Shown: piece by piece, positions 1-5,812 of the stretch | How the letters are laid out: each line of letters starts with the position of its first letter | How positions within the stretch are numbered: position 1 is the stretch's first letter | Assembly (NCBI GenBank): GCA_030596585.1 | Contig: JAUVJM010000068.1 | Span: 1 to 7,626 of the forward strand | Origin: a bacterium | Lineage (GTDB): Bacteria; NPL-UPA2; JAUVJM01 | Direction: 5' to 3' | Length of the DNA: 7,626 nucleotides | Position numbers and translations under genes: made by a program | The notes under the pieces: generated by a model | Databases searched by the model: none | Seen by the model: the letters and a program-made list of their open reading frames with translations, nothing else | What the model was told of the DNA's origin: nothing

Positions 1-1022
1 AAATCGGACAATGGTGCGATAAGAACAACGTGATGCATACGGGTCATGTGCTGGCGGAACAAACGCTGTCGAGCCAGACTTCTGTGGTTGGAAGCTGTAT
101 GCGGTTCTACGAACATATGCAGGCTCCCGGCATAGATATTCTCACTGAGCATCAACGCGAATACGATACAGCCAAACAGGTCAGCTCCGCTGCACGCCAA
201 TTCGGGCGGAAATGGCGGATAACCGAAACCTATGGGTGTACCGGCTGGGATTTCTCTTTTGCCGGACATAAGGCAATCGGTGATTGGCAGGCCGCTCTTG
301 GGATAAATCTGCGCTGTCAGCATCTGTCCCTATACACCATGGAGGGCGAGGCAAAGCGTGACTATCCCGCGAGCATTTTTTATCAGTCTCCGTGGTGGAC
401 GTTCTATTCAAAGGTAGAGAATTATTTCGCCCGTATCCATGCTGTAATGACGCAGGGAGAAGAAGTCCGTGACCTGCTCGTAATACATCCGGTTGAAAGC
501 ATGTGGATGTTATGCAGGAAAGATTGGAAAAGAGATCCGGAAGTTTCCCGCTATGATAAGATGCTAATCGAATTGCGGGATTCATTGCTTGAAGGTGGTA
601 TTGATTTTGACTACGGTGATGAAGATATCCTGTCCCGCCACGGAAAAGTAGAAACAGGCAATAGTGCACCTTTACTGGTTGTGGGTAAAGCCAGGTACAA
701 AGCCGTCATTGTTCCGCCATTGAAAACCGTTCGACACTCAACCCTTTCCCTGCTAAAGAAGTTCAGGTCTGCCGGCGGCACTGTTGTATTTGCCGGACAG
801 GCGTGCGGGTTTGTCAACGCTCTTCCCTCTAAAGAGGCAATTGATTTTTCAAAAATGTGTGAAAGAGCTCCTGCCGGAGGCAAAGGGATTGTTAAACCAG
901 TTGAGAAAACCTGCCGCCGCATTTCAATCACCGACAGTTCAGGGAAAGCCATCCCGGACTCGAAACAGTGTATCTCCTGGGGAATTTCGGCACTGCAGTC
1001 AAAGGCACGGAAATCTTGCTGA
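1..1022 (+). pseudogene. Glycoside hydrolase (GH106/alpha-L-rhamnosidase-like), catalytic-region fragment
   Basis: The reading frame is open from position 3, so the gene begins outside the window. The first in-window residues (IGQWCDKNNVMHTGHVLAEQ) already look like mid-protein sequence, so the ATG at 30 is not the start. Segments such as ITETYGCTGWDFSF, IGDWQAALGIN, HLSLYTMEG and FYQSPWW are typical of the large (about 900-1100 residue) glycosyl hydrolases annotated as GH106 or alpha-L-rhamnosidase-like. The Glu in ITETYG is a candidate active-site residue, which is inference. A region like a glutamine-amidotransferase/beta-galactosidase trimerisation fold follows (LLVVGKARYKAVIVPP, then LLKKFRSAGGTVVFAG). 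After about position 950 the frame loses family-like sequence and stops at 1020-1022. The true C-terminus continues in another frame from about 960. A substantial internal segment appears to be missing, so the gene is probably dead. The family call rests on recalled family appearance and substrate specificity is unknown. Confidence 0.6.
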
Positions 1023-1462
1023 CGAAACTACCGGATTCTCTGAGAATCGGCAGTTGGGTGAAGCAGGGATTGGCTTTCTATTCAGGCTCAGTATGCTATG
1101 TCAAAAAGATTCGTGTACACTTCAAGGCGGGACAGCATGTATTCCTGCAGGTTCCGCATTACGAGGGAGCTGCGGTGCGGGTTTTGGTAAACGGGATGCC
1201 AGCCGGAATCATTGGGTGGGAACCTAATGAATTAGATATTACAAACCTTCTAAAAAGCGGCGATTCGGCAATTCTGTGTATAGAAATAGTCAGCCACCGC
1301 CGTAATTCACACGGTCCCTTTCACCTGAAGGAGAAACGGCCGCAGTGGACAGGTCCATCCGAGTTTACACCGGATGAAAGCCATTTCTCTGAGGCATATC
1401 AGCTTGTGCCGTGCGGCTTAATGAGAGCGCCTCAGCTGGTAGTACGGAGAGTTCAGAAGTAA
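968..1462 (+). pseudogene. Glycoside hydrolase (GH106-like), C-terminal beta-sandwich fragment
   Basis: This is the C-terminal end of the same hydrolase, in frame 2 instead of frame 3. It begins within YLLGNFGTAV and contains LRIGSWVKQGLAFYSGSV, VRVLVNGMPAGIIGWEP, LDITNLLKSGDSAI, HRRNSHGPFH, WTGPSEFTP and LVPCGLMRAP. These motifs match the terminal galactose-binding/jelly-roll-like module of large GH2-like and GH106-like glycosidases. The GTG at 968 is a conventional ORF start only. The frame is also open upstream of it, there is no ribosome binding site, and the fragment would not fold as an independent enzyme. In intact relatives a region of probably 200-300 residues separates the end of the upstream fragment from the YLLG(D/N)F segment. 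Here they abut, so a deletion plus frame change near 950-968 is likely. The stop codon lies 7 nt from the convergent lepB stop. Confidence 0.6.
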
Positions 1463-1469
1463 AACTATT

Positions 1470-2006
1470 CTATTTGAGGCGGTGGATTCTGCGGGGAGGC
1501 CAGTAGATGGCGAAGGCTTTCCCTTTCAGGTTTTCAGAGGGGACGAAGCCCCAGTAGCGGCTGTCCTTGCTGTTGCCGCTGTTATCTCCCAGGACGAAAT
1601 ATTTTTTCTCGGGCACCCTGACCTGCTGAGTGCCATAGTGACCCATGTCATAGTAGGTATTGGATACTATGGGAGACGGGTTGCTTACAGGTTTACCGTT
1701 TATCAGAATATGTCCTTCTCTGATTTCTACTGTTTCTCCGGGCAGTCCGATGATTCTTTTCACGAAGTCCCTCTTCTTATCCCTGGGATATATGAAAACA
1801 GCAATGTCCCCGCGCTGAGGGACTGAGAATTTGTACGCAAACTTGTTGACGAAGATTCTGTCCCCTATCTGCAGTGCTGGGAACATAGAGGAACTGGGAA
1901 TCTCAAAGGCTCTCCCGATGAAGGTCAGCACGATAAGGGCAAGAATAAGTGCTGATATCAGGGATTCCGCGTATTCTCTAACAGTTGATTTTTTTTGATC
2001 TGTCAT
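1470..2006 (-). CDS. lepB: Signal peptidase I (type I leader peptidase)
   Basis: Membrane-anchored serine protease that cleaves signal peptides from exported proteins. From the start chosen here (MTDQKK, 178 residues) there is one N-terminal membrane helix (SLISALILALIVLTFIG), then box B FEIPSSSMFP with the catalytic Ser before Met. Box C/D (FVKRIIGLPGE) carries the general-base Lys, and box E is GDNSGNSKDSRYWGFV. All catalytic boxes are intact and the length is normal for the short, single-helix Gram-positive/deep-branching type. Three starts are possible: TTG at 2051, ATG at 2024 and ATG at 2006. I prefer 2006 because a purine-rich stretch with GAG/GGG precedes it at usable spacing and because the N-terminus then looks like the family. 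The TTG at 2051 has no ribosome binding site and abuts a repeat element. It is the last gene of the minus-strand cluster and converges with the broken hydrolase, with no obvious intrinsic terminator between them. Confidence 0.93.
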   Translation of the reverse strand: MTDQKKSTVREYAESLISALILALIVLTFIGRAFEIPSSSMFPALQIGDRIFVNKFAYKFSVPQRGDIAVFIYPRDKKRDFVKRIIGLPGETVEIREGHILINGKPVSNPSPIVSNTYYDMGHYGTQQVRVPEKKYFVLGDNSGNSKDSRYWGFVPSENLKGKAFAIYWPPRRIHRLK

Positions 2007-2053
2007 CTTTCCCACTCTTTTCATTAACCACTGATGCAGATATTCAGTCAATC

Positions 2054-2134
2054 GTGTAGTTGCAAAGTTTACTTTGCCTTAAATGCAGAGCAAGCCCCGC
2101 CACAAAGCGCTGGCGGGCAGGTCTGCAACTACAC
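2054..2134. repeat. Palindromic multi-hairpin element A (REP/MITE-like)
   Basis: A perfect 11-bp inverted repeat closes the element: GTGTAGTTGCA at 2054-2064 and TGCAACTACAC at 2124-2134. Inside are two more hairpins. GCAAAG/CTTTGC lies at 2062-2067 and 2072-2077 with a 4-nt loop and overlaps the left arm. CCCGCCA/TGGCGGG lies at 2096-2102 and 2111-2117. The GTAGTTGC...GCAACTAC ends resemble palindromic repeats associated with REP-type (Y1/RAYT) transposases, from general recollection. It lies between the small membrane protein stop (2141) and lepB. No coding sequence is supported here. Confidence 0.65.
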
Positions 2135-2140
2135 TGTCTT

Positions 2141-2311
2141 TCATCGGCTGAGCAGGAATACCATAACCGCCATAACCGCCATTGCAAAAGAAGTTCCCGC
2201 AAAAAGCTTGATGGTTTCCCGCACGGCATGCTTCCCAGGTTTATTCTCTATTGTTACCGATACCGCGGAAACTACAAATACTATGACTAAAAATAGAATT
2301 ATATGCATCAT
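2141..2311 (-). CDS. Small two-helix membrane protein, 56 residues
   Basis: A short ORF in the gap between the DUF6677-like gene and lepB. It begins with tandem ATG codons (2311-2309 and 2308-2306) and ends with TGA at 2143-2141. The product starts MMHIILFLVIVFVVSAVSV and ends AMAVMAVMVFLLSR. Two hydrophobic helices (about residues 4-19 and 36-54) flank a charged loop (IENKPGKHAVRETIK). This composition is typical of a genuine membrane microprotein and not of random sequence. It has the same orientation as its neighbours and sits inside the apparent lepA-lepB operon. The upstream Shine-Dalgarno is weak (AGAAAAG directly before the start). Part of the second helix is encoded by a 9-bp tandem repeat (ATGGCGGTT) near 2161-2182, giving MAVMAVM. 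I do not recognise a family. A structural or accessory role next to the DUF6677-like protein is only a guess. Confidence 0.6.
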   Translation of the reverse strand: MMHIILFLVIVFVVSAVSVTIENKPGKHAVRETIKLFAGTSFAMAVMAVMVFLLSR

Positions 2312-2322
2312 CTTTTCTGGGA

Positions 2323-2426
2323 AAGTTCAGTGAATCCCGTTTATTCTTCGAGTAAGCGGAAGCGCATCGAGAAGATAGGTTCTCGACAAGCTCGAACCAT
2401 AATCTTTCACGAGGTTTATTGAACTT
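2323..2426. repeat. Palindromic element B, copy 1
   Basis: Nested inverted repeats: outer AAGTTCA/TGAACTT (2323-2329 and 2420-2426), middle TTCGAG/CTCGAA (2347-2352 and 2391-2396), inner TCGAGAA/TTCTCGA (2367-2373 and 2380-2386). Its core (2339-2374 and 2378-2397) is identical to copy 2 at 2829-2864 and 2878-2897. The loop between inner arms is only 6 nt here. It lies between the DUF6677-like stop (2450) and the 56-residue ORF start (2311), filling most of that spacer. Confidence 0.75.
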
Positions 2427-2449
2427 ACACTCTTTTCGCGACAACCATA

Positions 2450-2806
2450 TTAACTGACATTCTGGTCCCTTATGCTGAAAACTACGAGGAGATTCAACAA
2501 CCCCGCGACCGCAGTGTAGCAGGCGCCGATTTCTCCGTAGCGGGATAACATATCTCCCGCCCTGAAATTCGTAAATAGAGCCGATAGCCAGAACAAACCT
2601 GATCCGACTCTCCCGACCATACAGAGCCGTGAAATGAAGTCCTCCAGAGGCGTAAGAATGCCGCCTTTCATCATGAGTCCGCTGACAAACAGCCCGCCTA
2701 TGAGAACAAAGAGAACGATTCCCTTTGTTCTTTCCCCGGCGTAGAAATGCCCCCCACCCGGGATTAACCATGCCAGCAAACGTGCAACTCCGACCGACTT
2801 TTTCAT
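2450..2806 (-). CDS. DUF6677-like small integral membrane protein
   Basis: 118-residue membrane protein of unknown function. The N-terminus has LLAWLIPGGGHFYAGERTKG (residues 10-29), a glycine/proline-rich turn before a positively charged loop, like TM2-type and DUF6677-type proteins. Hydrophobic segments follow at about 29-46, 66-81 and 99-112. Near the C-terminus, GEIGACYTAVAGLLNLLVVF is the segment I associate with DUF6677 proteins. No enzymatic motif is visible. The ATG at 2806 is supported by an upstream GAAGGA about 8-9 nt before it. The gene lies between lepA and the 56-residue protein, and a copy of repeat element B sits on each side. Location beside lepA and lepB suggests a role at the membrane in protein export or envelope biogenesis, by context only. 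Family assignment is from memory and moderately sure. That it is a real gene is well supported. Confidence 0.8.
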   Translation of the reverse strand: MKKSVGVARLLAWLIPGGGHFYAGERTKGIVLFVLIGGLFVSGLMMKGGILTPLEDFISRLCMVGRVGSGLFWLSALFTNFRAGDMLSRYGEIGACYTAVAGLLNLLVVFSIRDQNVS

Positions 2807-2828
2807 TAACTTAATCCTTCGCTAAACT

Positions 2829-2897
2829 GTTTATTCTTCGAGTAAGCGGAAGCGCATCGAGAAGCCTAAGGCTCGCTGGTTCTCGACAAGCTCGAAC
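2829..2897. repeat. Palindromic element B, copy 2
   Basis: Second copy of element B, in the same orientation as copy 1. The left 36 nt (2829-2864) and right 20 nt (2878-2897) are identical to copy 1. Between them lie 13 nt (2865-2877) instead of 3 nt, so the apical loop differs in length and sequence. Paired segments are TTCGAG/CTCGAA and TCGAGAA/TTCTCGA. The copy lies between the lepA stop (2933) and the ribosome binding site of the DUF6677-like gene. A weakly similar flank with TTCAGTGA on the minus strand reaches about 2921, so the element may extend that far. Confidence 0.8.
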
Positions 2898-2932
2898 AGT
2901 AAGGCTTTACACAGCTCACTGAATATCTACTC

Positions 2933-4708
2933 CTACTTAAGTACTGCCATAAAAGCTTCCTGCGAAAGGGCAATCTTACCAAATTTTTTCATCTTTGTCT
3001 TGCCTTTTTTTTGTTTTTCGAGCAATTTTCTCTTGCGTGTTATGTCTCCCCCGTATAGTTTGGCAGTAACGTCCTTGCGAAGAGCGCTCTTCGTTTCTCT
3101 CGCGATTACCTTACCTCCGATTGCGGCCTGGATATTTACAGCAAAAAGATGAGGAGAAATTGTCTCCTTCAATTTGGATGTCAGCTGTCTTGCCCTTTGG
3201 TAGGATTTGGAGCGGTGAACAATGGATGAAAAGCAGGCTATCAATTCGCCGTTCAATAGTATGTCAAGTTTCACGGGATCGGAAATTCTCCAGTCGAGAT
3301 ACTCGTAGTCAATGGAAGCGTAGCCGCTGGTAACTGATTTCAATCTGTCAAAGAAATCCGTCATGATTTCAGCTACGGGCATTTCGAAAGTCAGGGATAT
3401 TGTTGATTGGTCAAGATAAGTTGTCTCCTTGTACACGCCGCGTCTGTCTTTACAGAGCTTTATGACTGAACCTAAGTACTCGTCGGGAAGAATAATCTGA
3501 GCATTGACATAGAATTCCAGGATTTCTGCGATCTCCGCCCATGGCGGGAACCGGTTTGGATTGTCAACTTCCACTATTTCGCCGGTTTGTTTTCTGATAC
3601 GGTAGAGTGTGCTTGGAGCTGTGGTTATTAGATTAAGGTCATATTCTCTCTCCAGCCGCTCGCGGACAATTTCAAGATGCAGCATTCCGAGAAACCCGCA
3701 GCGAAAACCAAATCCGAGGGAAGGTGAATTCTCCGTCTCGTAGCTGAAGGAAGCGTCGTTCAGCTGCAGTTTGTCTATTGCTGCCTGAAGGTCTTGAAAG
3801 CTCGTTCCTTCAGACGGATAGAAACTCGAGAACACCATTGCTTTTGCCGGTCTGTAACCGGGGAGAGGAGAAGAAGCCGGAGATTTTTCTGCGGTAACGG
3901 TATCACCGACTCTTACATCAGAGACGTTCCTGATATTGCCTGCCAGGTAACCTACCATTCCTGCTGAAAGTTCTTTGACGGGGGAAAGGCTTGGTTTGAA
4001 CACTCCGATTTCTGTTAAGTTGAAAGTCTTGCCTGTCATCATGAATCTGATCTTTGTACCGGGAGTGATTTTTCCTTCCATTACCCGGATGAATACCAAA
4101 ACTCCTCTGTAATTGTCGAATACCGAGTCGAAGATAAGCGCTTTTACAGGCATGTCATTACTTCCCCCTGGAGGAGGAATCCTGGAAATAACCGCATTGA
4201 GTATTTCCTGTATGCCCTTCCCTTCTCTTGCGCTTGCCGTGATGACGTCTTCTTTCCTTATCCCGAACACGTTTTCCAGTTGGTGCACCACTCTGTCGGA
4301 ATCGGCTGACGGCAAATCAATCTTGTTTATAACAGGGATTATGTGCAAGTTCTGATTGCGTGCCAGATAGAAGTTCGATACTGTTTGAGCCTGTATCCCC
4401 TGTGATGCATCAACTACGAGAAGAGCACCTTCACAGGCGGCGAGACTTCGCGAAACCTCGTGCGTGAAATCCACATGCCCGGGGGTATCTATCAGGTTGA
4501 GGGCATAATCGTTGTAAGAGAGGCTGACTGCCCTTGCCTTTATAGTAATACCTCTCTCTCTCTCGAGTTCCATATCATCCAGAACTTGTTCTCTCATAGA
4601 CCTGGGATCTATTGTGTGCGTGAATTCAAGGAGTCTGTCGGCGAGCGTAGACTTCCCGTGGTCTATGTGTGCAATTATAGAGAAGTTTCTGATTTTCGAT
4701 TGGTTCAT
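2933..4708 (-). CDS. lepA: Elongation factor 4 (translational GTPase LepA)
   Basis: Ribosome-associated GTPase of the EF-G-like group, implicated in back-translocation or initiation/assembly quality control under stress. The 591-residue length is close to the family norm of about 600 and the protein looks complete. GTP-binding motifs are intact: G1 HIDHGKST (14-21), G2 in RGITIK (52-57), G3 DTPGH (74-78), G4 NKID (128-131) and G5 SAREGKG (159-165). The LepA-specific C-terminal domain is present (DYEYLDWR, LYGGDITRKRKLLEKQKKGK, ending QEAFMAVLK). The ATG at 4708 is the only plausible start, because IRNFSIIAHIDHGKS must lie right after it. No Shine-Dalgarno precedes it: 6 nt upstream the sequence enters an arm of the 26-bp inverted repeat (4715-4796), which also carries an extended -10 motif pointing at lepA. 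The protein itself is ordinary and its upstream region is not. Confidence 0.98.
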   Translation of the reverse strand: MNQSKIRNFSIIAHIDHGKSTLADRLLEFTHTIDPRSMREQVLDDMELERERGITIKARAVSLSYNDYALNLIDTPGHVDFTHEVSRSLAACEGALLVVDASQGIQAQTVSNFYLARNQNLHIIPVINKIDLPSADSDRVVHQLENVFGIRKEDVITASAREGKGIQEILNAVISRIPPPGGSNDMPVKALIFDSVFDNYRGVLVFIRVMEGKITPGTKIRFMMTGKTFNLTEIGVFKPSLSPVKELSAGMVGYLAGNIRNVSDVRVGDTVTAEKSPASSPLPGYRPAKAMVFSSFYPSEGTSFQDLQAAIDKLQLNDASFSYETENSPSLGFGFRCGFLGMLHLEIVRERLEREYDLNLITTAPSTLYRIRKQTGEIVEVDNPNRFPPWAEIAEILEFYVNAQIILPDEYLGSVIKLCKDRRGVYKETTYLDQSTISLTFEMPVAEIMTDFFDRLKSVTSGYASIDYEYLDWRISDPVKLDILLNGELIACFSSIVHRSKSYQRARQLTSKLKETISPHLFAVNIQAAIGGKVIARETKSALRKDVTAKLYGGDITRKRKLLEKQKKGKTKMKKFGKIALSQEAFMAVLK

Positions 4709-4714
4709 ATCATT

Positions 4715-4796
4715 GGGGTCAAGTCTTGCATTATAGCATTAGTGAACCTTTTCCTCTTTAGCAAAACCAAAATGCTATAATGCAAGACTTGACCCC
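4715..4796. repeat. Element C: perfect 26-bp inverted repeat (MITE/REP-like)
   Basis: Left arm 4715-4740 and right arm 4771-4796 are perfect reverse complements over 26 bp, around a 30-nt A/T-rich loop (4741-4770). Arm ends read GGGGTCAAGTCTTGC outward to inward. Pairing stops exactly at both ends, as expected of a discrete mobile palindrome. The GACTTGACCCC end is, from recollection, common in dispersed palindromes of uncultured bacteria, possibly mobilised by REP-type transposases. The right arm contains the stop codon and last residues (GSSLAL) of the ROK kinase. The left arm ends 6 nt before the lepA ATG. As RNA it would form a very stable hairpin, but no U-run follows, so it is not a classical terminator. 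Confidence 0.9.
4730..4738 (-). promoter_or_regulatory. Candidate extended -10 promoter for lepA
   Basis: On the minus strand the left arm of element C reads TGCTATAAT, a perfect extended -10 (TGn followed by TATAAT), with TATAAT at 4735-4730. A transcript would start near 4723 and give a leader of about 15 nt before the lepA ATG. No convincing -35 hexamer is visible in the loop, which an extended -10 can tolerate. The mirror motif in the right arm (TATAAT at 4776-4781, plus strand) would fire antisense into the end of the ROK gene. The motif is seen in the sequence. Activity is inferred. Confidence 0.4.
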
Positions 4797-5812
4797 CGCT
4801 CCTTTCCGTCTATCTCCTGCCATGCGAGCGCGGCGGCTCCCACTACCCCTGCGTTACTCTTTAGCTCGCCGAGCACGATTTTTACGTCTTTTGTATTAAC
4901 TTTCAACCCATACGTTTTGATTGCTTTCCTTATAATCCTGAGGAGAATCGTGCCGGCTTTCGCAACCCCGCCGCCTATGATAACCATCTCAGGATTCAAA
5001 AGGTTTATGAGATTTGCAATTCCTGCTCCGAGAAACCACCCTGCTTTTTCGACAACGTTTTTCGCTGTCTCATCACCTTTTTTTGCGGCATCAAAAACCG
5101 TCTTGGCGCTTATTTCGTCCGCATTTCCTCCCGCAAGCTTGAGAAGCAGGCTTTTTTTGTCTTTCTTGCAGGCTTCCCTTCCCATCTCGGCAATGGCTGT
5201 GGCAGATGCATAACGCTCTAAACAGCCGAAGCTTCCGCAGTTGTCTCTCTTGCCGTCGAGCTTGACCGTCATATGTCCCACTTCGCCGGCACCGTCTATT
5301 GCTCCCCTGTAAATTTTGCCTCCCGTGATTATTCCACCGCCTATTCCCGTTCCGAGGGTGAGACACACAATCTCTTTTGCTCCTCTTCCGGCTCCGAACA
5401 TTGCCTCGCCGAGAGCATAGAGCGTTACGTCGTTCGAAGCAAAGGTTGGAAGGCAGAATTCCTTTTTCAATGCCGGTACCAGCGGAATTCCTTTCCACCC
5501 TGGAATGTTTTCTGCCCCGCCGATTACGCGGCCTGTTTTTTGGTCAACGGCTCCCGGGGTGCCTATACTAACAGCCGCAACCCTGTGCTTTTTTGATTTG
5601 GCTTCGCGCATCACGGCATTTGCAATTGAGACGATATTTGAAAGGACAGCTTTGCCTCCCTTCCATGTCTCAGTGGGACAGGTTTTTTTTATTCGGACGT
5701 TCCCTTTTCTGTCCACAAGGGCGCACTCGATATTCGTTCCGCCCAGATCTATAGAGAGAATGTATTGTGTCTTTGCTGCTTTGCGATCAATCCTGTCTTT
5801 TGTCTTTTTCAT
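4775..5812 (-). CDS. ROK-family sugar kinase (glucokinase-like)
   Basis: ATP-dependent kinase, most likely phosphorylating glucose or a related hexose to the 6-phosphate. 345 residues. Motifs in order: phosphate-1 DLGGTN (22-27), GTPG (84-87), catalytic Asn-Asp (127-128) in SNDVTLYALGEAMFGAG, phosphate-2 GTGIGGG (154-160), then EVGH with zinc-ligand His180, and the cysteine motif NCGSFGCLE (191-199). ROK kinases normally have CxCGxxGCxE. The first cysteine is Asp here, so the zinc site may be altered. The adenosine-binding region NPEMVIIGGGV (273-283) is present. ATG at 5812 has a good Shine-Dalgarno (AGGAGT) and overlaps the mutase stop by 4 nt (ATGA), indicating translational coupling. The last six residues and the TAG lie inside element C, so the native C-terminus was probably replaced. 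No DNA-binding domain is present, so it is not a ROK repressor. Glucokinase versus another hexose kinase cannot be decided. Confidence 0.9.
   Translation of the reverse strand: MKKTKDRIDRKAAKTQYILSIDLGGTNIECALVDRKGNVRIKKTCPTETWKGGKAVLSNIVSIANAVMREAKSKKHRVAAVSIGTPGAVDQKTGRVIGGAENIPGWKGIPLVPALKKEFCLPTFASNDVTLYALGEAMFGAGRGAKEIVCLTLGTGIGGGIITGGKIYRGAIDGAGEVGHMTVKLDGKRDNCGSFGCLERYASATAIAEMGREACKKDKKSLLLKLAGGNADEISAKTVFDAAKKGDETAKNVVEKAGWFLGAGIANLINLLNPEMVIIGGGVAKAGTILLRIIRKAIKTYGLKVNTKDVKIVLGELKSNAGVVGAAALAWQEIDGKERGSSLAL

Noticed and set aside
784..1227. 147-residue plus-strand ORF bridging the two hydrolase fragments
   Set aside because: Its frame 1 product has no family similarity. The hydrolase motifs are in frames 3 and 2.
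1463..1469. Terminator between the hydrolase and lepB
   Set aside because: Only 7 nt separate the convergent stops and no hairpin with a T-run is visible.
2007..2051. TTG start of lepB at 2051 giving 193 residues
   Set aside because: No Shine-Dalgarno, position against element A, and extra residues without family resemblance. ATG 2024 remains possible.
2034..2333. Plus-strand ORFs of 99 and 76 residues and a minus-strand 61-residue ORF in the same region
   Set aside because: They run through element A, lack ribosome binding sites, and have incoherent composition. The 56-residue minus-strand ORF explains the region better.
2241..2771. 176-residue minus-strand ORF overlapping the DUF6677-like gene
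   Set aside because: It is antiphase to a clear membrane-protein gene, reads through repeat B, and is Arg/Ser/Cys-rich with no recognisable motif.
4715..4796. 26-bp inverted repeat as an intrinsic terminator of the kinase transcript
   Set aside because: No U-run follows the stem on either strand, and the next gene starts 6 nt later on the minus strand.
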